Shown here: piece by piece, positions 35,674 to 44,701 of the stretch
How the letters are laid out: the number at the start of each line of letters is the position of its first letter
How positions within the stretch are numbered: the first letter of the stretch is position 1
NCBI GenBank assembly: GCA_028873815.1
Contig: JAPPNN010000011.1
Coordinates: forward strand, 25,024 to 89,023
Length of the DNA: 64,000 bases
Direction: 5' to 3'
From: Gemmatimonadota bacterium
Lineage (GTDB): Bacteria > Gemmatimonadota > Gemmatimonadetes > Longimicrobiales > Gaopeijiaceae
Program-made: the position numbers and the translations under genes
The notes under the pieces: generated by a model
The model's input: only the letters and a program-made list of their open reading frames with translations
Database searches by the model: none
What the model was told of the DNA's origin: nothing

Positions 35674-36084
35674 ATGACGCTGGAAGAGCTCGAAAAGAGG
35701 CTGAACAGCCTGGCCGACCGAACGCTGAGATACCACTACATCATTCAGCTGGGTCGGCGGCTGCCTCCCATGCCGAGCGAGCTGAAGACGGAGGCGAATC
35801 AGGTGCGCGGATGCATGAGTCCGGCCTGGCTCGCCGGTGGCCTGGAGGACGGTGACCCTCCGGTCCTCCGCTTCGTCGGGGATTCGGAGTCCGTCATCGT
35901 GAAGGGACTCTTCGCGATCCTGGCGGAGGTGTACAACGGCCACCCGCCGGAAGAGGCCCTGGCGGTGGACCTCTCCGACGTCTTCGAACGGCTCAAACTG
36001 GGGGAAGCCCTGAGCCCGAACCGGCGCAACGGGTTCTATTCGATGGTCGAGAAGATCCGCAGGGTAGCCGCCTCGCTCGCCTGA
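35674..36084 (+). CDS. sufE: SufE-family cysteine desulfurase partner
   Basis: A 136-residue protein with the SufE fold and its persulfide-accepting Cys47 in QVRGCMSPAWL. Other family positions are DRTLRYHYIIQLGRRLPPMP and GFYSMVEKIR. SufE takes sulfur from the desulfurase SufS and passes it to the SufBCD scaffold. AAGGAG lies 10 bases upstream of ATG 35674. No suf partner is in the window. It is divergent from a radical SAM gene, whose cluster would need the SUF machinery. Confidence 0.92.
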   Translation: MTLEELEKRLNSLADRTLRYHYIIQLGRRLPPMPSELKTEANQVRGCMSPAWLAGGLEDGDPPVLRFVGDSESVIVKGLFAILAEVYNGHPPEEALAVDLSDVFERLKLGEALSPNRRNGFYSMVEKIRRVAASLA

Positions 36085-36093
36085 GATGGTCCG

Positions 36094-36534
36094 TCAGACG
36101 GCCTCGATCTCGTAGCCGATGCGCCAGTTGGTCATGTTCTCGGGGTCGTCGGAACCCTCGTCGCCGGGCTGAATCAAGGCGACATGCTCCCCGATGGGGC
36201 CCGTGAAGGTCCTCCGGTATGTGTCCAGCTGGTCGTTGGCGCTGAACTGGTCGAGTTCCTCACCCCGCAGTTCGACGACCAGGTGATCGGTCACCTCGCC
36301 CTCGAACAGCACCTTGTCGAGGTTCTTCAGGCGGTTCCACCGCGGGCGGTCCGAGATCGAGTAGTGCCCCTGTCCGGGCATCCGGGTCTCCTGCACCTGA
36401 CCGCCGTGGTTGTCCGTGATTACCTTCGCCCAAAAGACGAACTCGCCCTTCTCCTTGAAGAACGGCTCCAGGTTGTCGAGGATCTGCAGCCACCGCAGTG
36501 TAACCCTGATCCGCGTTCCGCCCTGTCCAGTCAT
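36094..36534 (-). CDS. Hypothetical protein, 146 aa
   Basis: No family is recognised. The product has no signal or membrane segment and appears to be a beta-rich soluble protein (LRWLQILDNLEPFFKEKGEF, VLFEGEVTDHLVVELRGEEL, NMTNWRIGYEIEAV). Its codon use resembles its neighbours. It lies 73 bases after the AhpD-like selenoprotein on the same strand and could be in its transcript. Confidence 0.65.
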   Translation of the reverse strand: MTGQGGTRIRVTLRWLQILDNLEPFFKEKGEFVFWAKVITDNHGGQVQETRMPGQGHYSISDRPRWNRLKNLDKVLFEGEVTDHLVVELRGEELDQFSANDQLDTYRRTFTGPIGEHVALIQPGDEGSDDPENMTNWRIGYEIEAV

Positions 36535-36607
36535 TTCCGCCTAGCTCCTTGGTTGTGGGCCCGAGGCACCCGGGCAACGGTCGGCGTCAAGGTACGACAA
36601 AACGGGG

Positions 36608-37192
36608 TCACACGTCCAGACCCCATTCGCTGATGAAAGTCTCCGGCTCCACCCCCAGGCCATCTGCGATCCGCGTGATGTAGTTGAAAAAGCCGACGAC
36701 CTGCACGGCGTCGTGGATCGCCCGGTCGCTCAATCCCACACGCCGCAGTCGGTCCAGGTCTGCCTCGGTCATGCCCGTCTGTTTGCGCGTCAGCCTGGTC
36801 GCGTAGTCGCACAGTGCCCGGTCTGTCTGGGCAAGCGGCGCCTCGGGCCAGTCGGCCACGATCCGGTGCACCAGCGCATCGCCCTCCTCATCGCCCATGC
36901 CCATTTCCTGGACCTCTGCCCGGAGGTCATGCGCGTGCGCCTGGGTTCAGTAGAAGCAATCCAGTTCGGCAGAGACCACCGTGGCGAGGAGTTCGCGCTG
37001 GAATCGGGACAGGGGAGACGGGCCGAACATGATGGCTCCATACTGTGCCATGGTGGTCCGCAGGACCGGCGCATTCAGGCTCATCACCTGCACGATGTTC
37101 CAGACGCGGCCGGAGCGCGCCACCGCCGCCTCGAACTCCCGTCGGAGGAGCCCGGTGGCCTCCGCCGGCGGGATTTCCTCGATCCAGGCCAT
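36608..37192 (-). CDS. AhpD-like (carboxymuconolactone decarboxylase family) selenoprotein, CxxU
   Basis: Read through UGA 36947-36949 the frame is 194 residues with Sec82. The N-terminus MAWIEEIPPAEATG and SLNAPVLRTTM are typical of peroxidase-related AhpD-fold proteins. The active site reads ELDCFY-Sec-TQAHAHD, matching ExxCxxCxxxH with the second Cys replaced by Sec. The part after the UGA (RIVADWPEAPLAQTDRAL, GLSDRAIHDAVQVVGFFNYI) is a normal AhpD C-terminus. Both parts are in the same frame with no other stop. AhpD-like Sec forms are known. It should be a thiol-dependent peroxidase or reductase partner. No clear ribosome site precedes ATG 37192, where a MITE-like element ends. Confidence 0.86.
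36911..36949 (-). promoter_or_regulatory. SECIS-like hairpin after the AhpD-like UGA
   Basis: On the minus strand, nucleotides 19-36 after the UGA form a perfect 6-base-pair stem GACCUC / GAGGUC with the loop CGGGCA (36911-36928). The GG pair in the loop lies about 26 nucleotides from the UGA, further than in the other two genes but within the range accepted for bacteria. The loop has GGG rather than GGU. Confidence 0.6.
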
Positions 37193-37197
37193 GGTTC

Positions 37198-37371
37198 AGC
37201 AGTCCGTGGATAAAGCCGCCCGAGCACCGAGAGCGGCGAGGCGCCGGGTCGGCAAGGCGCGACGAAAGGCCAGTAGCAGCGCTACGGGCCCGAGGAGCAA
37301 CGCAGAGCGAAGCGGTCCGGCTCGGATGCATCGCCGCTCGAATGCCGGGGGGCTTTTGTCCACGGGCTGCT
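37198..37371. mobile_element. MITE-like element with imperfect terminal inverted repeats
   Basis: The left end AGCAGTCCGTGGATAAA-GCC (from 37198) and the inverted right end AGCAGCCCGTGGACAAAAGCC (ending 37371) match at nearly every position. A further matching block, GAGCGGCGA, occurs at 37231-37239 and inverted at 37331-37339, so the repeats extend about 40 bases. The 174-base interval has no coding frame of its own. It ends six bases from the AhpD-like start codon. No target-site duplication is clear. A large structured leader is the alternative. Confidence 0.5.
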
Positions 37372-37384
37372 CAGTCCTTCCTCG

Positions 37385-38305
37385 TCACGTAACCGGCTCG
37401 AAACGCTGCAGCATCCGGGTGCGCAACGCAACCGCGAGTTCCTTGCGATCGGTGGCGCGCACCGGCGTGTCGCCGAACCGGATTGTGCAGTACGCCCGCT
37501 TGAGTCCGAAGAGCGCCAGCGCGTGAGGCACGAAGCCGACCCCCTGCCACCAGCAGACCCGGTCGCGGGCCGACGGGCTTCCGGGAGGCGTTCCATACGA
37601 TAGCGTCATCCAGTAGACGGGCATGTTGCGCTCGGCGGCGGCGGCCAGGAGCGCCGGCTTCAGCGGGCGAATGGTCGATCCGTCGGTGGTTGTGGCCTCC
37701 GGGAAGATCAGGACACGGTCGCCGCGCCCCAGGGCCGCCTCAATGTCGCGCCGGACGCGGATCACGTCGCGCTTCCTGGCCCTGTCGACGAAAACGGTTC
37801 CGCCCAGTGCCGCCATGGCTCCCCAGAAAGGCCACCTTCGCACATCGGCTCTGGAAACGAAGACCATCGGCGCGACGGAGTTCACCGCCGCAATGTCCAG
37901 GTATCCGAGGTGGTTGGAGACGACCAGGGCTCCGTCGGGCGGGGGCGTCCCTTCCGCGGATACCCGGACGCCGGTGGCGAGCATCATGCCCCTCCCCCAG
38001 GTGCGCTGGGCTCGGCGCCGAATCCGGGCTCGCAGCCCTGGCCCCGCGGCCCTAAACGCCAGCGTCGGTGCCCAGGCCGCGAGCATCGCCGTGGCGACAG
38101 CGCTGGTCAACAGGAACACCACAACCGTGCGCCGGATCGCGCGGAGCCATTCGCCCGCCCATAGCTGCGGCAGCCGGGACATTTCGGGCGTGGTGTCGGG
38201 CCCTTCGGCTTCGGCGACCGTCTGCAAGCGCGCCCCGGCTCCTTCGTTCGGTGAAGTGGATGACGGATTCACGGAGAAGCTACAGCCGGTGCCCATGAGG
38301 CGCAT
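37385..38305 (-). CDS. 1-acyl-glycerol-3-phosphate acyltransferase (PlsC-like)
   Basis: A roughly 306-residue acyltransferase with one N-terminal membrane helix (RRTVVVFLLTSAVATAMLAA) and the family motifs NHLGYLD (HX4D), GGTVFVDRARKRD and FPEATTTDGS. It should acylate lysophosphatidic acid or a similar lipid at the inner membrane. Starts at ATG 38305, 38296 or 38182 are all possible; the frame reaches 38485 but overlaps the divergent gene's promoter. The 38305 start is a compromise. Its 3' end lies 13 bases from the MITE-like element. Confidence 0.85.
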   Translation of the reverse strand: MRLMGTGCSFSVNPSSTSPNEGAGARLQTVAEAEGPDTTPEMSRLPQLWAGEWLRAIRRTVVVFLLTSAVATAMLAAWAPTLAFRAAGPGLRARIRRRAQRTWGRGMMLATGVRVSAEGTPPPDGALVVSNHLGYLDIAAVNSVAPMVFVSRADVRRWPFWGAMAALGGTVFVDRARKRDVIRVRRDIEAALGRGDRVLIFPEATTTDGSTIRPLKPALLAAAAERNMPVYWMTLSYGTPPGSPSARDRVCWWQGVGFVPHALALFGLKRAYCTIRFGDTPVRATDRKELAVALRTRMLQRFEPVT

Positions 38306-38424
38306 GTGCCCTGGCAACCGCGGTGCGTGAAACAAACCGTTTCGGCGGCTCGTACCATCTGGAGCGTGGCTCGACCTTGCGAGCGTGGCCCGATGAATTC
38401 GTCCCAGGACCCGGAGAGAGACCC

Positions 38425-39237
38425 ATGTCCGACCCCTATTCGGAAGCGACTCGTCACGACCGGCGGGGAATGTCCCCGTTGGCAAAGATCATGGTCGTCG
38501 TGGCAGGGTGCGCCGCTTTGGGGATGACGGCGCTTGTCGTCGTGGGCTTGCTGCTGGTGCGCAAGGCGTCGGACAGGGCTGTCGATTTCCGCGAGAATCC
38601 GGCGGAGGCCTTCGCGGAAATGGCCGAGCGGTTCGCCGAGGACGTCACGGTCGTGGAGACCGACGAGAACGCGGAGCGGGTGGTTGTTCGCTTCGGCGAC
38701 GAAGGCGAGCTGGTTACAGTGGACCTCGCTCAGGTAATGGACAGGGTCCGGGAAGGCGTTCGGTTTGAAGGCGAAGCGGGGGAATCCGGAGGGCGGATCC
38801 GGATCCGGACTGCGGACGGCGAGACCATTATCGAACTCCGGGGCGACGCGGACGGTGGTTTCCTGCGTATAGACTCGCCCGACGGCGCGATACGGTTCAG
38901 CGGAGGCGACGAGGCAGGAGAGCTTCCGAATTGGGTGCCGGTGTATCCCGGTGCGAGGGTGCGGAATGTGCTCTTTGCCAATGAGTCGGAGTCGGGGCGG
39001 GCGGGGGCCGTGGTGTTGAGCACCGACGCGGCTGCCGGCGATGTCGTTGCGTGGTACGAAGACCGGCTGGACGGGGCCGGTTACAGCACATCGGTGGTGG
39101 TCGTGGAGCCGGACCGGGGACGCCTGGAGGTAACGTCGCGTGACGACGGTGACGAGGGGCGCAAGCTCTCGTTGGTGGCCGGGCGGGACGATGACGGGAG
39201 CGGGGTGATCTTCCTCCTTTACGGCGAGGGGGGGTAG
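38425..39237 (+). CDS. Hypothetical single-pass membrane protein
   Basis: ATG 38425 follows GGAGAGAG. The 270-residue product has a short polar N-terminus, one helix (IMVVVAGCAALGMTALVVVGLLL) and a large acidic exterior domain rich in Glu, Asp and Gly. The segment PNWVPVYPGARVRNVLFANE followed by GDVVAWYEDRLDGAGYSTS is like small domains found in lipoproteins of unknown role that pair a PxYP motif with an amphipathic helix. No enzyme motif is seen. Confidence 0.7.
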   Translation: MSDPYSEATRHDRRGMSPLAKIMVVVAGCAALGMTALVVVGLLLVRKASDRAVDFRENPAEAFAEMAERFAEDVTVVETDENAERVVVRFGDEGELVTVDLAQVMDRVREGVRFEGEAGESGGRIRIRTADGETIIELRGDADGGFLRIDSPDGAIRFSGGDEAGELPNWVPVYPGARVRNVLFANESESGRAGAVVLSTDAAAGDVVAWYEDRLDGAGYSTSVVVVEPDRGRLEVTSRDDGDEGRKLSLVAGRDDDGSGVIFLLYGEGG

Positions 39238-39275
39238 ATCCGGCCGCAGCAGGTCCGAGGGCTTGCGCGCTCCGC

Positions 39276-40136
39276 CTAGCGGGTACGGAGCAACAGCGCG
39301 CCGTTGGCCGCCCGGGCACCATAGCGGGCCAGTGCTTCGAGGGGCGGTATGATCTCCAGGCTTGCCAGATCCGCCGGCGTGATGTTTGCGAGGACTTCTG
39401 CCGGATCGGGCACGGGAACGTCGTCCACGACTACCGCCATCATGGCGCAGGCGTCCGCGCGAGCCGCGATATCGTCCTCGTTGGCGAAGCCCAGCTGGTC
39501 CCTTGCGCCGCCCAGCCGGCTGCTCGTCTTGGGCAGAACCGAGCGATTGCGCCCCAGTTCGACACACAGGCCGGTTTCGGGAGCTCCGGTGGATAGCGCC
39601 ATGCGGCGCGCTCGGAGCCCCGGGATGTTCATCGTCGCCAGGAGCGACACCAGGTCGCTGCGGGGTCCTCGCGACTCGATCTCCGCGCGCGTCAGCCGCC
39701 CGACCAGTGTGCCGCGGGAGCGCTCCCCCGGCAGGAGGCCTCGCAGGCGGCCCGCATCGGGAGTATTGCGCGTCGACCGGACCGTGAGCGAGTCGAGTGT
39801 GATGGGCGTCGGGGGGAGCAGGATGTCGACGGTGACGTCGTCCGCACCAACGTCAAGTGGAGGGGAGATCGCCTGCTGGTACCCGATCCGCGCTACGCCC
39901 AGCATGTAGGAGCCGCTGCCCGGCGTGTCGATCGCGAAGATGCCGCCGGGATCGGTGAAAACGCTGGCAACGCGGTCCCCGGTCTCGTTGACCAGGACGA
40001 CGAGCGCATTCTCGACGGGAAGGGTGGAGGCGGGATCGGTCACGCTGCCCCGTATCGTCTGAGCGACGCCCTCCTGCCACGTCGGCAGAGAGCCCGCCAG
40101 AACCGCCAGCACGACCGTGACCACTTTGATTCGCAT
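39276..40136 (-). CDS. Exported protein with carboxypeptidase-regulatory-like and TonB-plug-like domains
   Basis: The 286-residue protein has a signal ending near EGVAQT, then a carboxypeptidase-regulatory/CNA-B-like beta-sandwich (RGSVTDPASTLPVENALVVL, GSYMLGVARIGYQ) and a plug-like C-terminus (TLVGRLTRAEIESRGPRSDLVSLL, VVVDDVPV, LASLEIIPPLEALARYGARAANGALLLRTR). This is the N-terminal arrangement of SusC/TonB-dependent receptors without the barrel. It may be a stand-alone plug-like protein, common in this phylum. Confidence 0.75.
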   Translation of the reverse strand: MRIKVVTVVLAVLAGSLPTWQEGVAQTIRGSVTDPASTLPVENALVVLVNETGDRVASVFTDPGGIFAIDTPGSGSYMLGVARIGYQQAISPPLDVGADDVTVDILLPPTPITLDSLTVRSTRNTPDAGRLRGLLPGERSRGTLVGRLTRAEIESRGPRSDLVSLLATMNIPGLRARRMALSTGAPETGLCVELGRNRSVLPKTSSRLGGARDQLGFANEDDIAARADACAMMAVVVDDVPVPDPAEVLANITPADLASLEIIPPLEALARYGARAANGALLLRTR

Positions 40137-40230
40137 ACTGTGCCCTCAGCTTTTGCCCCTCCAAGTTACTATCCTGAGTCGTGTACGTTCCACCCGCAAC
40201 GACGATTACGGTCAGGAGGAGGCACCCCCA

Positions 40231-41430
40231 ATGTCACACCGGCTCAAGCTGACGATCCCTTGTGTGCTCGCTTGCCTGCTTGCGGCAGGTGCGTGCGCGC
40301 CCGAGTCCGCGGATGTTGCCGAGTCCGAAACGGACGGGGCCCTCGACTTCCCCGCCATCGTCGCCGCCATGCTGGAGCGGGCCGACCTGCAACCCGGTGA
40401 ACGGGTCCTTTTGGTGGGACAGGCCGGGACCCGGTGGGATTCGATTCTGCCGCTTCTGAGCACTGGAATCCAGGAGGCGGGAGCCGCGTACCTGGGTGCG
40501 GTGGATATCTTCGGCGCACCGCTTCCGGGAGCGGAGCCCGCCGAGTTCGCGGCGGGGCTCGGGCTTGATCCGGAGGGGTGGGCGGATGCGCTGGCCGAGG
40601 TGGACCTCGCGGTGAAGCTTCCCGGCGCCACGCCGTCGCCCGACGTCGACTACGACGTGTATCGCGCCCTCCAGGACGTCCTGCGCGGAGACCGCGGCCG
40701 CACCGTGCACTTTCACTGGGCCGGCGCGACCTCGTTCGGGATGGTCGAGCTTCCCGTGGACGAGAACGTCGACATGGTGTACCAGAGAGCGCTGCTGGAA
40801 ACCGATTACGAGGCACTGGCCGCGACCCTGACCGCCTTCGAGGCCGCGTTGCGTGCGGGCGTGGCGAGGGTGACCACCCCGGCCGGCACCGACATCAGCT
40901 TCGAGGTGGCCGACCGGCCGGTGACGCGCCAGGACGGGGACGCCTCGGCGGCGCGAATGACGGAAGCGCGCAACCTGATCGACCGCGAAGTCGAGTTGCC
41001 GGCCGGGGCCGCGCGCGTGTCACCCGTACCGGAGACGGTGGAGGGGAGGATCGCCTTTCCGCCTGCCCAGTGGGGTGGCAGTGCGGTCGAAGGGCTGGTC
41101 CTGAGCTTCGTGGAGGGCCGTGTCGTCGACGTGGAGGCGGACAGCGGCAGGGAAGGGGTGATCGCGGAGATGGATGCCGCTGGCGATGCGGGACGCACAT
41201 TCCGTGAACTGGCCGTGGGCTTCAACCCCCTTCTCGCGATTCCGAACGGGGAGGAATGGATCCCGTACTACGGTTACGGTGGCGGGGTGGTGAGGCTCTC
41301 GCTGGGCGACAATACCGAACTCGGTGGAGCGGTGGGCGGAGGCTACGTTCGCTGGAATTTCTTCACCGACGCCACCGTGATGGTGGGCGGGGAGGTCTGG
41401 GTCCGGGACGGAGTGCTGGTCGCGCGCTGA
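40231..41430 (+). CDS. M29 aminopeptidase-like lipoprotein, possibly inactive
   Basis: A 399-residue lipoprotein (AGAC lipobox, Cys22) with a strong AGGAGG site. The body matches thermophilic aminopeptidases of family M29: LQPGERVLLVGQ near the start of the domain, ARNLIDREVELPAGAARVSPVPETVEGRI in the middle and a C-terminal RWNFFTDATVMV. In active M29 enzymes the corresponding places read PxGEVFTAP and IHWD and supply metal ligands; here the Glu is Ala, and the His and Asp appear as Arg and Asn. The fold is likely, but catalysis as an M29 peptidase is doubtful. Confidence 0.75.
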   Translation: MSHRLKLTIPCVLACLLAAGACAPESADVAESETDGALDFPAIVAAMLERADLQPGERVLLVGQAGTRWDSILPLLSTGIQEAGAAYLGAVDIFGAPLPGAEPAEFAAGLGLDPEGWADALAEVDLAVKLPGATPSPDVDYDVYRALQDVLRGDRGRTVHFHWAGATSFGMVELPVDENVDMVYQRALLETDYEALAATLTAFEAALRAGVARVTTPAGTDISFEVADRPVTRQDGDASAARMTEARNLIDREVELPAGAARVSPVPETVEGRIAFPPAQWGGSAVEGLVLSFVEGRVVDVEADSGREGVIAEMDAAGDAGRTFRELAVGFNPLLAIPNGEEWIPYYGYGGGVVRLSLGDNTELGGAVGGGYVRWNFFTDATVMVGGEVWVRDGVLVAR

Positions 41431-41447
41431 CCGGACGCCTGCGGGGG

Positions 41448-42938
41448 TCAGGCCGCGGTGCCGCGCTTCTCCTCCGCGAAGAGACGGTCTATTTCCGCCG
41501 ACTCGTACGCAGGCGTCCACTTCGCAACCGCCCAGTAGGTGAGGAATGAGAGTCCTACGCCCGGGAAGACCTGATGGATGCCCCCGGTACCCGGCAAGCG
41601 GTTCCACAGGAGGAGCACCGCGAGCCCCACGACGAACGACGCCACCGTGGCGTTGCCATTGCCCCTTCGCCAATAGAGCCCCATGAGAAGCGCCGGTCCG
41701 AAACAGGCACCGTAGACCGCCCCCGAGAACGCGGTGAGGGCGACCACGCCGTCCGGGGGGTTGAGCGCGATGATGGCGGTAATGAAGGCGAAGAGGGCCA
41801 CGTACCAGCGGGTCGCCGTCAAGGTGCCGCGTTCCGAGACGGATCCATACGCAACGCCCACCAGGTCCCGCTGCACGGTTGAGGCGAGTACGAGGAGCAC
41901 GCTGTCCAGCGACGACATCGCCGCCGCGACCATCGCGAGCAGGAGAAAGGCGCTCGTGCCGGCAGCAAAGACATCCGGTGCGGCGAGCAAACGGGGCACG
42001 ACCAGATCGGTATCGGCCAGGCCGCCCGGAATGATGTTGCGCGCGTACAGGCCGACCGGGATCAGTAGCGAATACACGAGGATGAACGCGGCCGTGGACA
42101 CCCACACGCCCTTCCGGATCGCGGCTCTGCTCTCAAGCGCGTAGAAGCGCGACAGCTGCCGCGGCTCGACCGCGAACTTGACGGTTCCCGCGAAAACGAC
42201 CCCCAGCGCCAGCGGTACGGACACCCCGCCGCCCCATCGAAGAAGGGGTTCCGTCGACGGGTCGTTCGCCAGCGCTGCCACGGAGTCGAGTCCGCCCGCG
42301 GCCGCGACCGCTCCGCGAAACAGGAGGACGCCCGCCACGATCATCACCACGCCCTGCACGGCATCGGTCTTCACCACCGAGATGAAGCCGCCCACGACCG
42401 TGTAGATCATCACGATGAAGAAGACGATGATGATCGCCGTCCGGTACGGAATCTCGAGGAAGACCTCGAGCAGGTTCCCGATCCCCTTGAACACCGCCGT
42501 CATGTAGAAGAACGACGCGAAGATGACGATCACGGCCGCGAGGACACGCGCGGACGTGCTGCCGAAACGGAAGCCGATGAAATCGGGGATCGTCAACGAG
42601 CCGAGCGATTCGGTGAAGGTTCTCAGCCGGGGCGCGACCGCGATCCACGCGAACAGCGAGAATCCGACCACTGCCGGGACGAGCAGGAACCACGTGACCC
42701 CCCAGTCATACGCCTGTCCGGAGAATCCGACGAACGAGTTCGTGCTGGAGTAGGTCGCAAAGAACGACAGACCGATCGCAATGGGCCCCATGGAGCGTCC
42801 TCCGACGAAATAGTCGGTGACGCCGCTCGTCTTTCGGTTCCCGTGCCAGGCGTGGTAGGCCAGAAGCACCGTGTACACGAGCAGGAGCGCGTGGACGATC
42901 CAGTACGTACGCAGGTTGTCCAGGATGGCCTGAATCAA
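41448..42938 (-). CDS. Sodium:solute symporter (SSS family)
   Basis: The start is TTG 42938, overlapping the stop of the upstream gene (TTGA) and preceded by GAGGAA at 5 bases; a longer open frame to 43160 is a shadow. The 496-residue product has 13 or so membrane helices with the LeuT-type SSS core: YFVGGRSMGPIAIGLSFFATYSSTNSFVGF (helix 1), VGGFISVVKTDAVQG and AMVAAAMSSLDSVLL. It imports an organic solute with Na+. Pairing with an acyl-CoA synthetase suggests a carboxylic acid substrate; this is inference. Confidence 0.88.
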   Translation of the reverse strand: MIQAILDNLRTYWIVHALLLVYTVLLAYHAWHGNRKTSGVTDYFVGGRSMGPIAIGLSFFATYSSTNSFVGFSGQAYDWGVTWFLLVPAVVGFSLFAWIAVAPRLRTFTESLGSLTIPDFIGFRFGSTSARVLAAVIVIFASFFYMTAVFKGIGNLLEVFLEIPYRTAIIIVFFIVMIYTVVGGFISVVKTDAVQGVVMIVAGVLLFRGAVAAAGGLDSVAALANDPSTEPLLRWGGGVSVPLALGVVFAGTVKFAVEPRQLSRFYALESRAAIRKGVWVSTAAFILVYSLLIPVGLYARNIIPGGLADTDLVVPRLLAAPDVFAAGTSAFLLLAMVAAAMSSLDSVLLVLASTVQRDLVGVAYGSVSERGTLTATRWYVALFAFITAIIALNPPDGVVALTAFSGAVYGACFGPALLMGLYWRRGNGNATVASFVVGLAVLLLWNRLPGTGGIHQVFPGVGLSFLTYWAVAKWTPAYESAEIDRLFAEEKRGTAA

Positions 42939-44662
42939 GCGGGTTCCTCGTTCGGCTGGGGGAGAGGCGTGAACATGCGTGAGACGGCGTCTTTTCGCAC
43001 CTTTCCCATCGCGTTGCGGGGCAGATCGCCGACCGGAAGGAAGTTGTGGGGCACCTTGTAGGGGGCAAGCCGCTCCTTGCCCCACGCGCGCAGGGTGGGC
43101 CCGTCCACGGGGCCGAAACCGTCCGCTGCCACCCACGCCGCGCAGATCCGCTCGCCCCATTCCGGGTCCGGCACGCCGACCACGGCAAGATCACGGATCG
43201 CCCGGTGCGTCCTGTAGAGTTCCTCCACCTCCAGCGCCGACACCTTGTAGCCTCCGGTCTTGACGATGTCCACGCTGCGCCGTCCGAGGATCCGGTGGTA
43301 GCCCCCGTGGCCCACCCGTCCTTCGTCACCGGTGCGGAACCAGCCGTCACGGAAGGACGCGTCCGTCTCCCGGGGGCGCCGCCAGTACTCGCGGAAGACC
43401 TGGGGACCGCGAATGACGATCTCACCCTGGGCCCCTGCGCGGACCGGTTGCCCGTCACCGTCTACGATCCGCACCTCGACTCCGGGCAGCGGATGTCCCA
43501 CATGCCCGGCCCGGCGTTCCCCCTCCAGCGGATTGGACAACGCCATGCCGATCTCCGTCATGCCGTACCGCTCGAGCAGCGTGTGGCCGGTGATCTCCCG
43601 CCAGCGGTGAAAGGTCGCCACGGGAAGCGCCGCCGAACCCGCCACCATGAGGCGGAGCCGCCGGGCCCCCCGCGCCCACCGCTGCCGGGTGGAGCGGGGA
43701 GCGTCCTCCCAGGCGCGGATCAGGCGGGCGTAGACAGTGGGGACCGCCATGAACAGCGTGATGTCGCCGGAAGCGAAGCGCTCCCAGGTGGAGGCCGGCG
43801 CCCCCCGGCCGAACTCGCATGTGGCGCCGGACCAGAGGGCGCAGGCCAGTGCATTGACGAGGCCGTGGACGTGGTGGAGGGGAAGCGTATGGAGGATGCG
43901 GTCGCTCTCGTGCCACGCCCACGCGGTGGTCAGCGCGGTGATCTGAGCTGTGACGTTCTGGTGGGTGGAGACGACTCCCTTGGGCCGGCCCGTGGTGCCG
44001 CTGGTGTAGAGGATGAAGGCGGGATCGGTCGGGTGGGGCGGGGGTAAGTCGGCGCGGTTGGCGCGGGAGGCGGGCCGGGGTGGGGGTGCGGTGCCGTGGA
44101 CCTCCAGTATGGGGATGCCCCTCGCCGACGCGGTGGTGGCGAGCGCGGCCGAGTGCGGCAGCGCCGGATCCAGCACGACGATGCTTGGTTGGGCGTCTTC
44201 GAGCACGTACTCGAGTTCCGGGGGAGGGTGTGACACGGCAAGCGGCACCGCGACCCCGCGTGCCAGCCACGTGCCCAACTGTACCGCGACATGGCTGCCT
44301 CCAGGCGGGATCAGGTAGGCCACCCGCTCGCCGGCGAGGGATTCGTCGGGCGATCCCGGCGGCGCCCCCAGTGAACGTGCGGGTGCCGGTTCCGGCGGCC
44401 GGGATGTTCTCGCCGCCTCCACCAGGCGGTCACGGGTCGTGGTCGCGGCGTCCAGCAGGTCGGCGTAGGTCCAGCGGCTCTCTCCGTCGATCAGGGCCGT
44501 TCGGTCGGAGCAGGCGGGCCGCGCGATCCGGGCGGGCAGGGTGTTGGCGTCGTGTGCGATCGGAAAGCTGCGGGGTTCGAGGAAGGTGTGTGTGGCCAAT
44601 CCCGAAGTTTGCGGAGACACGCGTGCGCGCAACAGGCCGAAGCGATGGTCGTCCGAGAGCAA
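42935..44662 (-). CDS. Acyl-CoA synthetase, malonyl-CoA/short-chain type
   Basis: A 575-residue ANL-family ligase. The AMP-binding motif is YTSGTTGRPKGV; LPLHHVHGLVNAL, RYGMTEIGMALSNPLEGERRAGHVGHPLPGVEVRI and the C-terminal PRNAMGKVRKDAV (catalytic Lys) are in order. The YGMTEIGMALSNP...GERRAG pattern is typical of the MatB/ACSF3 group, which activates malonate or methylmalonate. It is coupled to the symporter (TTGA) that may import its acid. The start ATG 44662 lies 39 bases from the divergent Yip1-like gene. Confidence 0.86.
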   Translation of the reverse strand: MLSDDHRFGLLRARVSPQTSGLATHTFLEPRSFPIAHDANTLPARIARPACSDRTALIDGESRWTYADLLDAATTTRDRLVEAARTSRPPEPAPARSLGAPPGSPDESLAGERVAYLIPPGGSHVAVQLGTWLARGVAVPLAVSHPPPELEYVLEDAQPSIVVLDPALPHSAALATTASARGIPILEVHGTAPPPRPASRANRADLPPPHPTDPAFILYTSGTTGRPKGVVSTHQNVTAQITALTTAWAWHESDRILHTLPLHHVHGLVNALACALWSGATCEFGRGAPASTWERFASGDITLFMAVPTVYARLIRAWEDAPRSTRQRWARGARRLRLMVAGSAALPVATFHRWREITGHTLLERYGMTEIGMALSNPLEGERRAGHVGHPLPGVEVRIVDGDGQPVRAGAQGEIVIRGPQVFREYWRRPRETDASFRDGWFRTGDEGRVGHGGYHRILGRRSVDIVKTGGYKVSALEVEELYRTHRAIRDLAVVGVPDPEWGERICAAWVAADGFGPVDGPTLRAWGKERLAPYKVPHNFLPVGDLPRNAMGKVRKDAVSRMFTPLPQPNEEPA

Positions 44663-44701
44663 CGTTGGCAGCGTCCGGGGGCTGAGCCCATCTTTCCCAC
44701 C

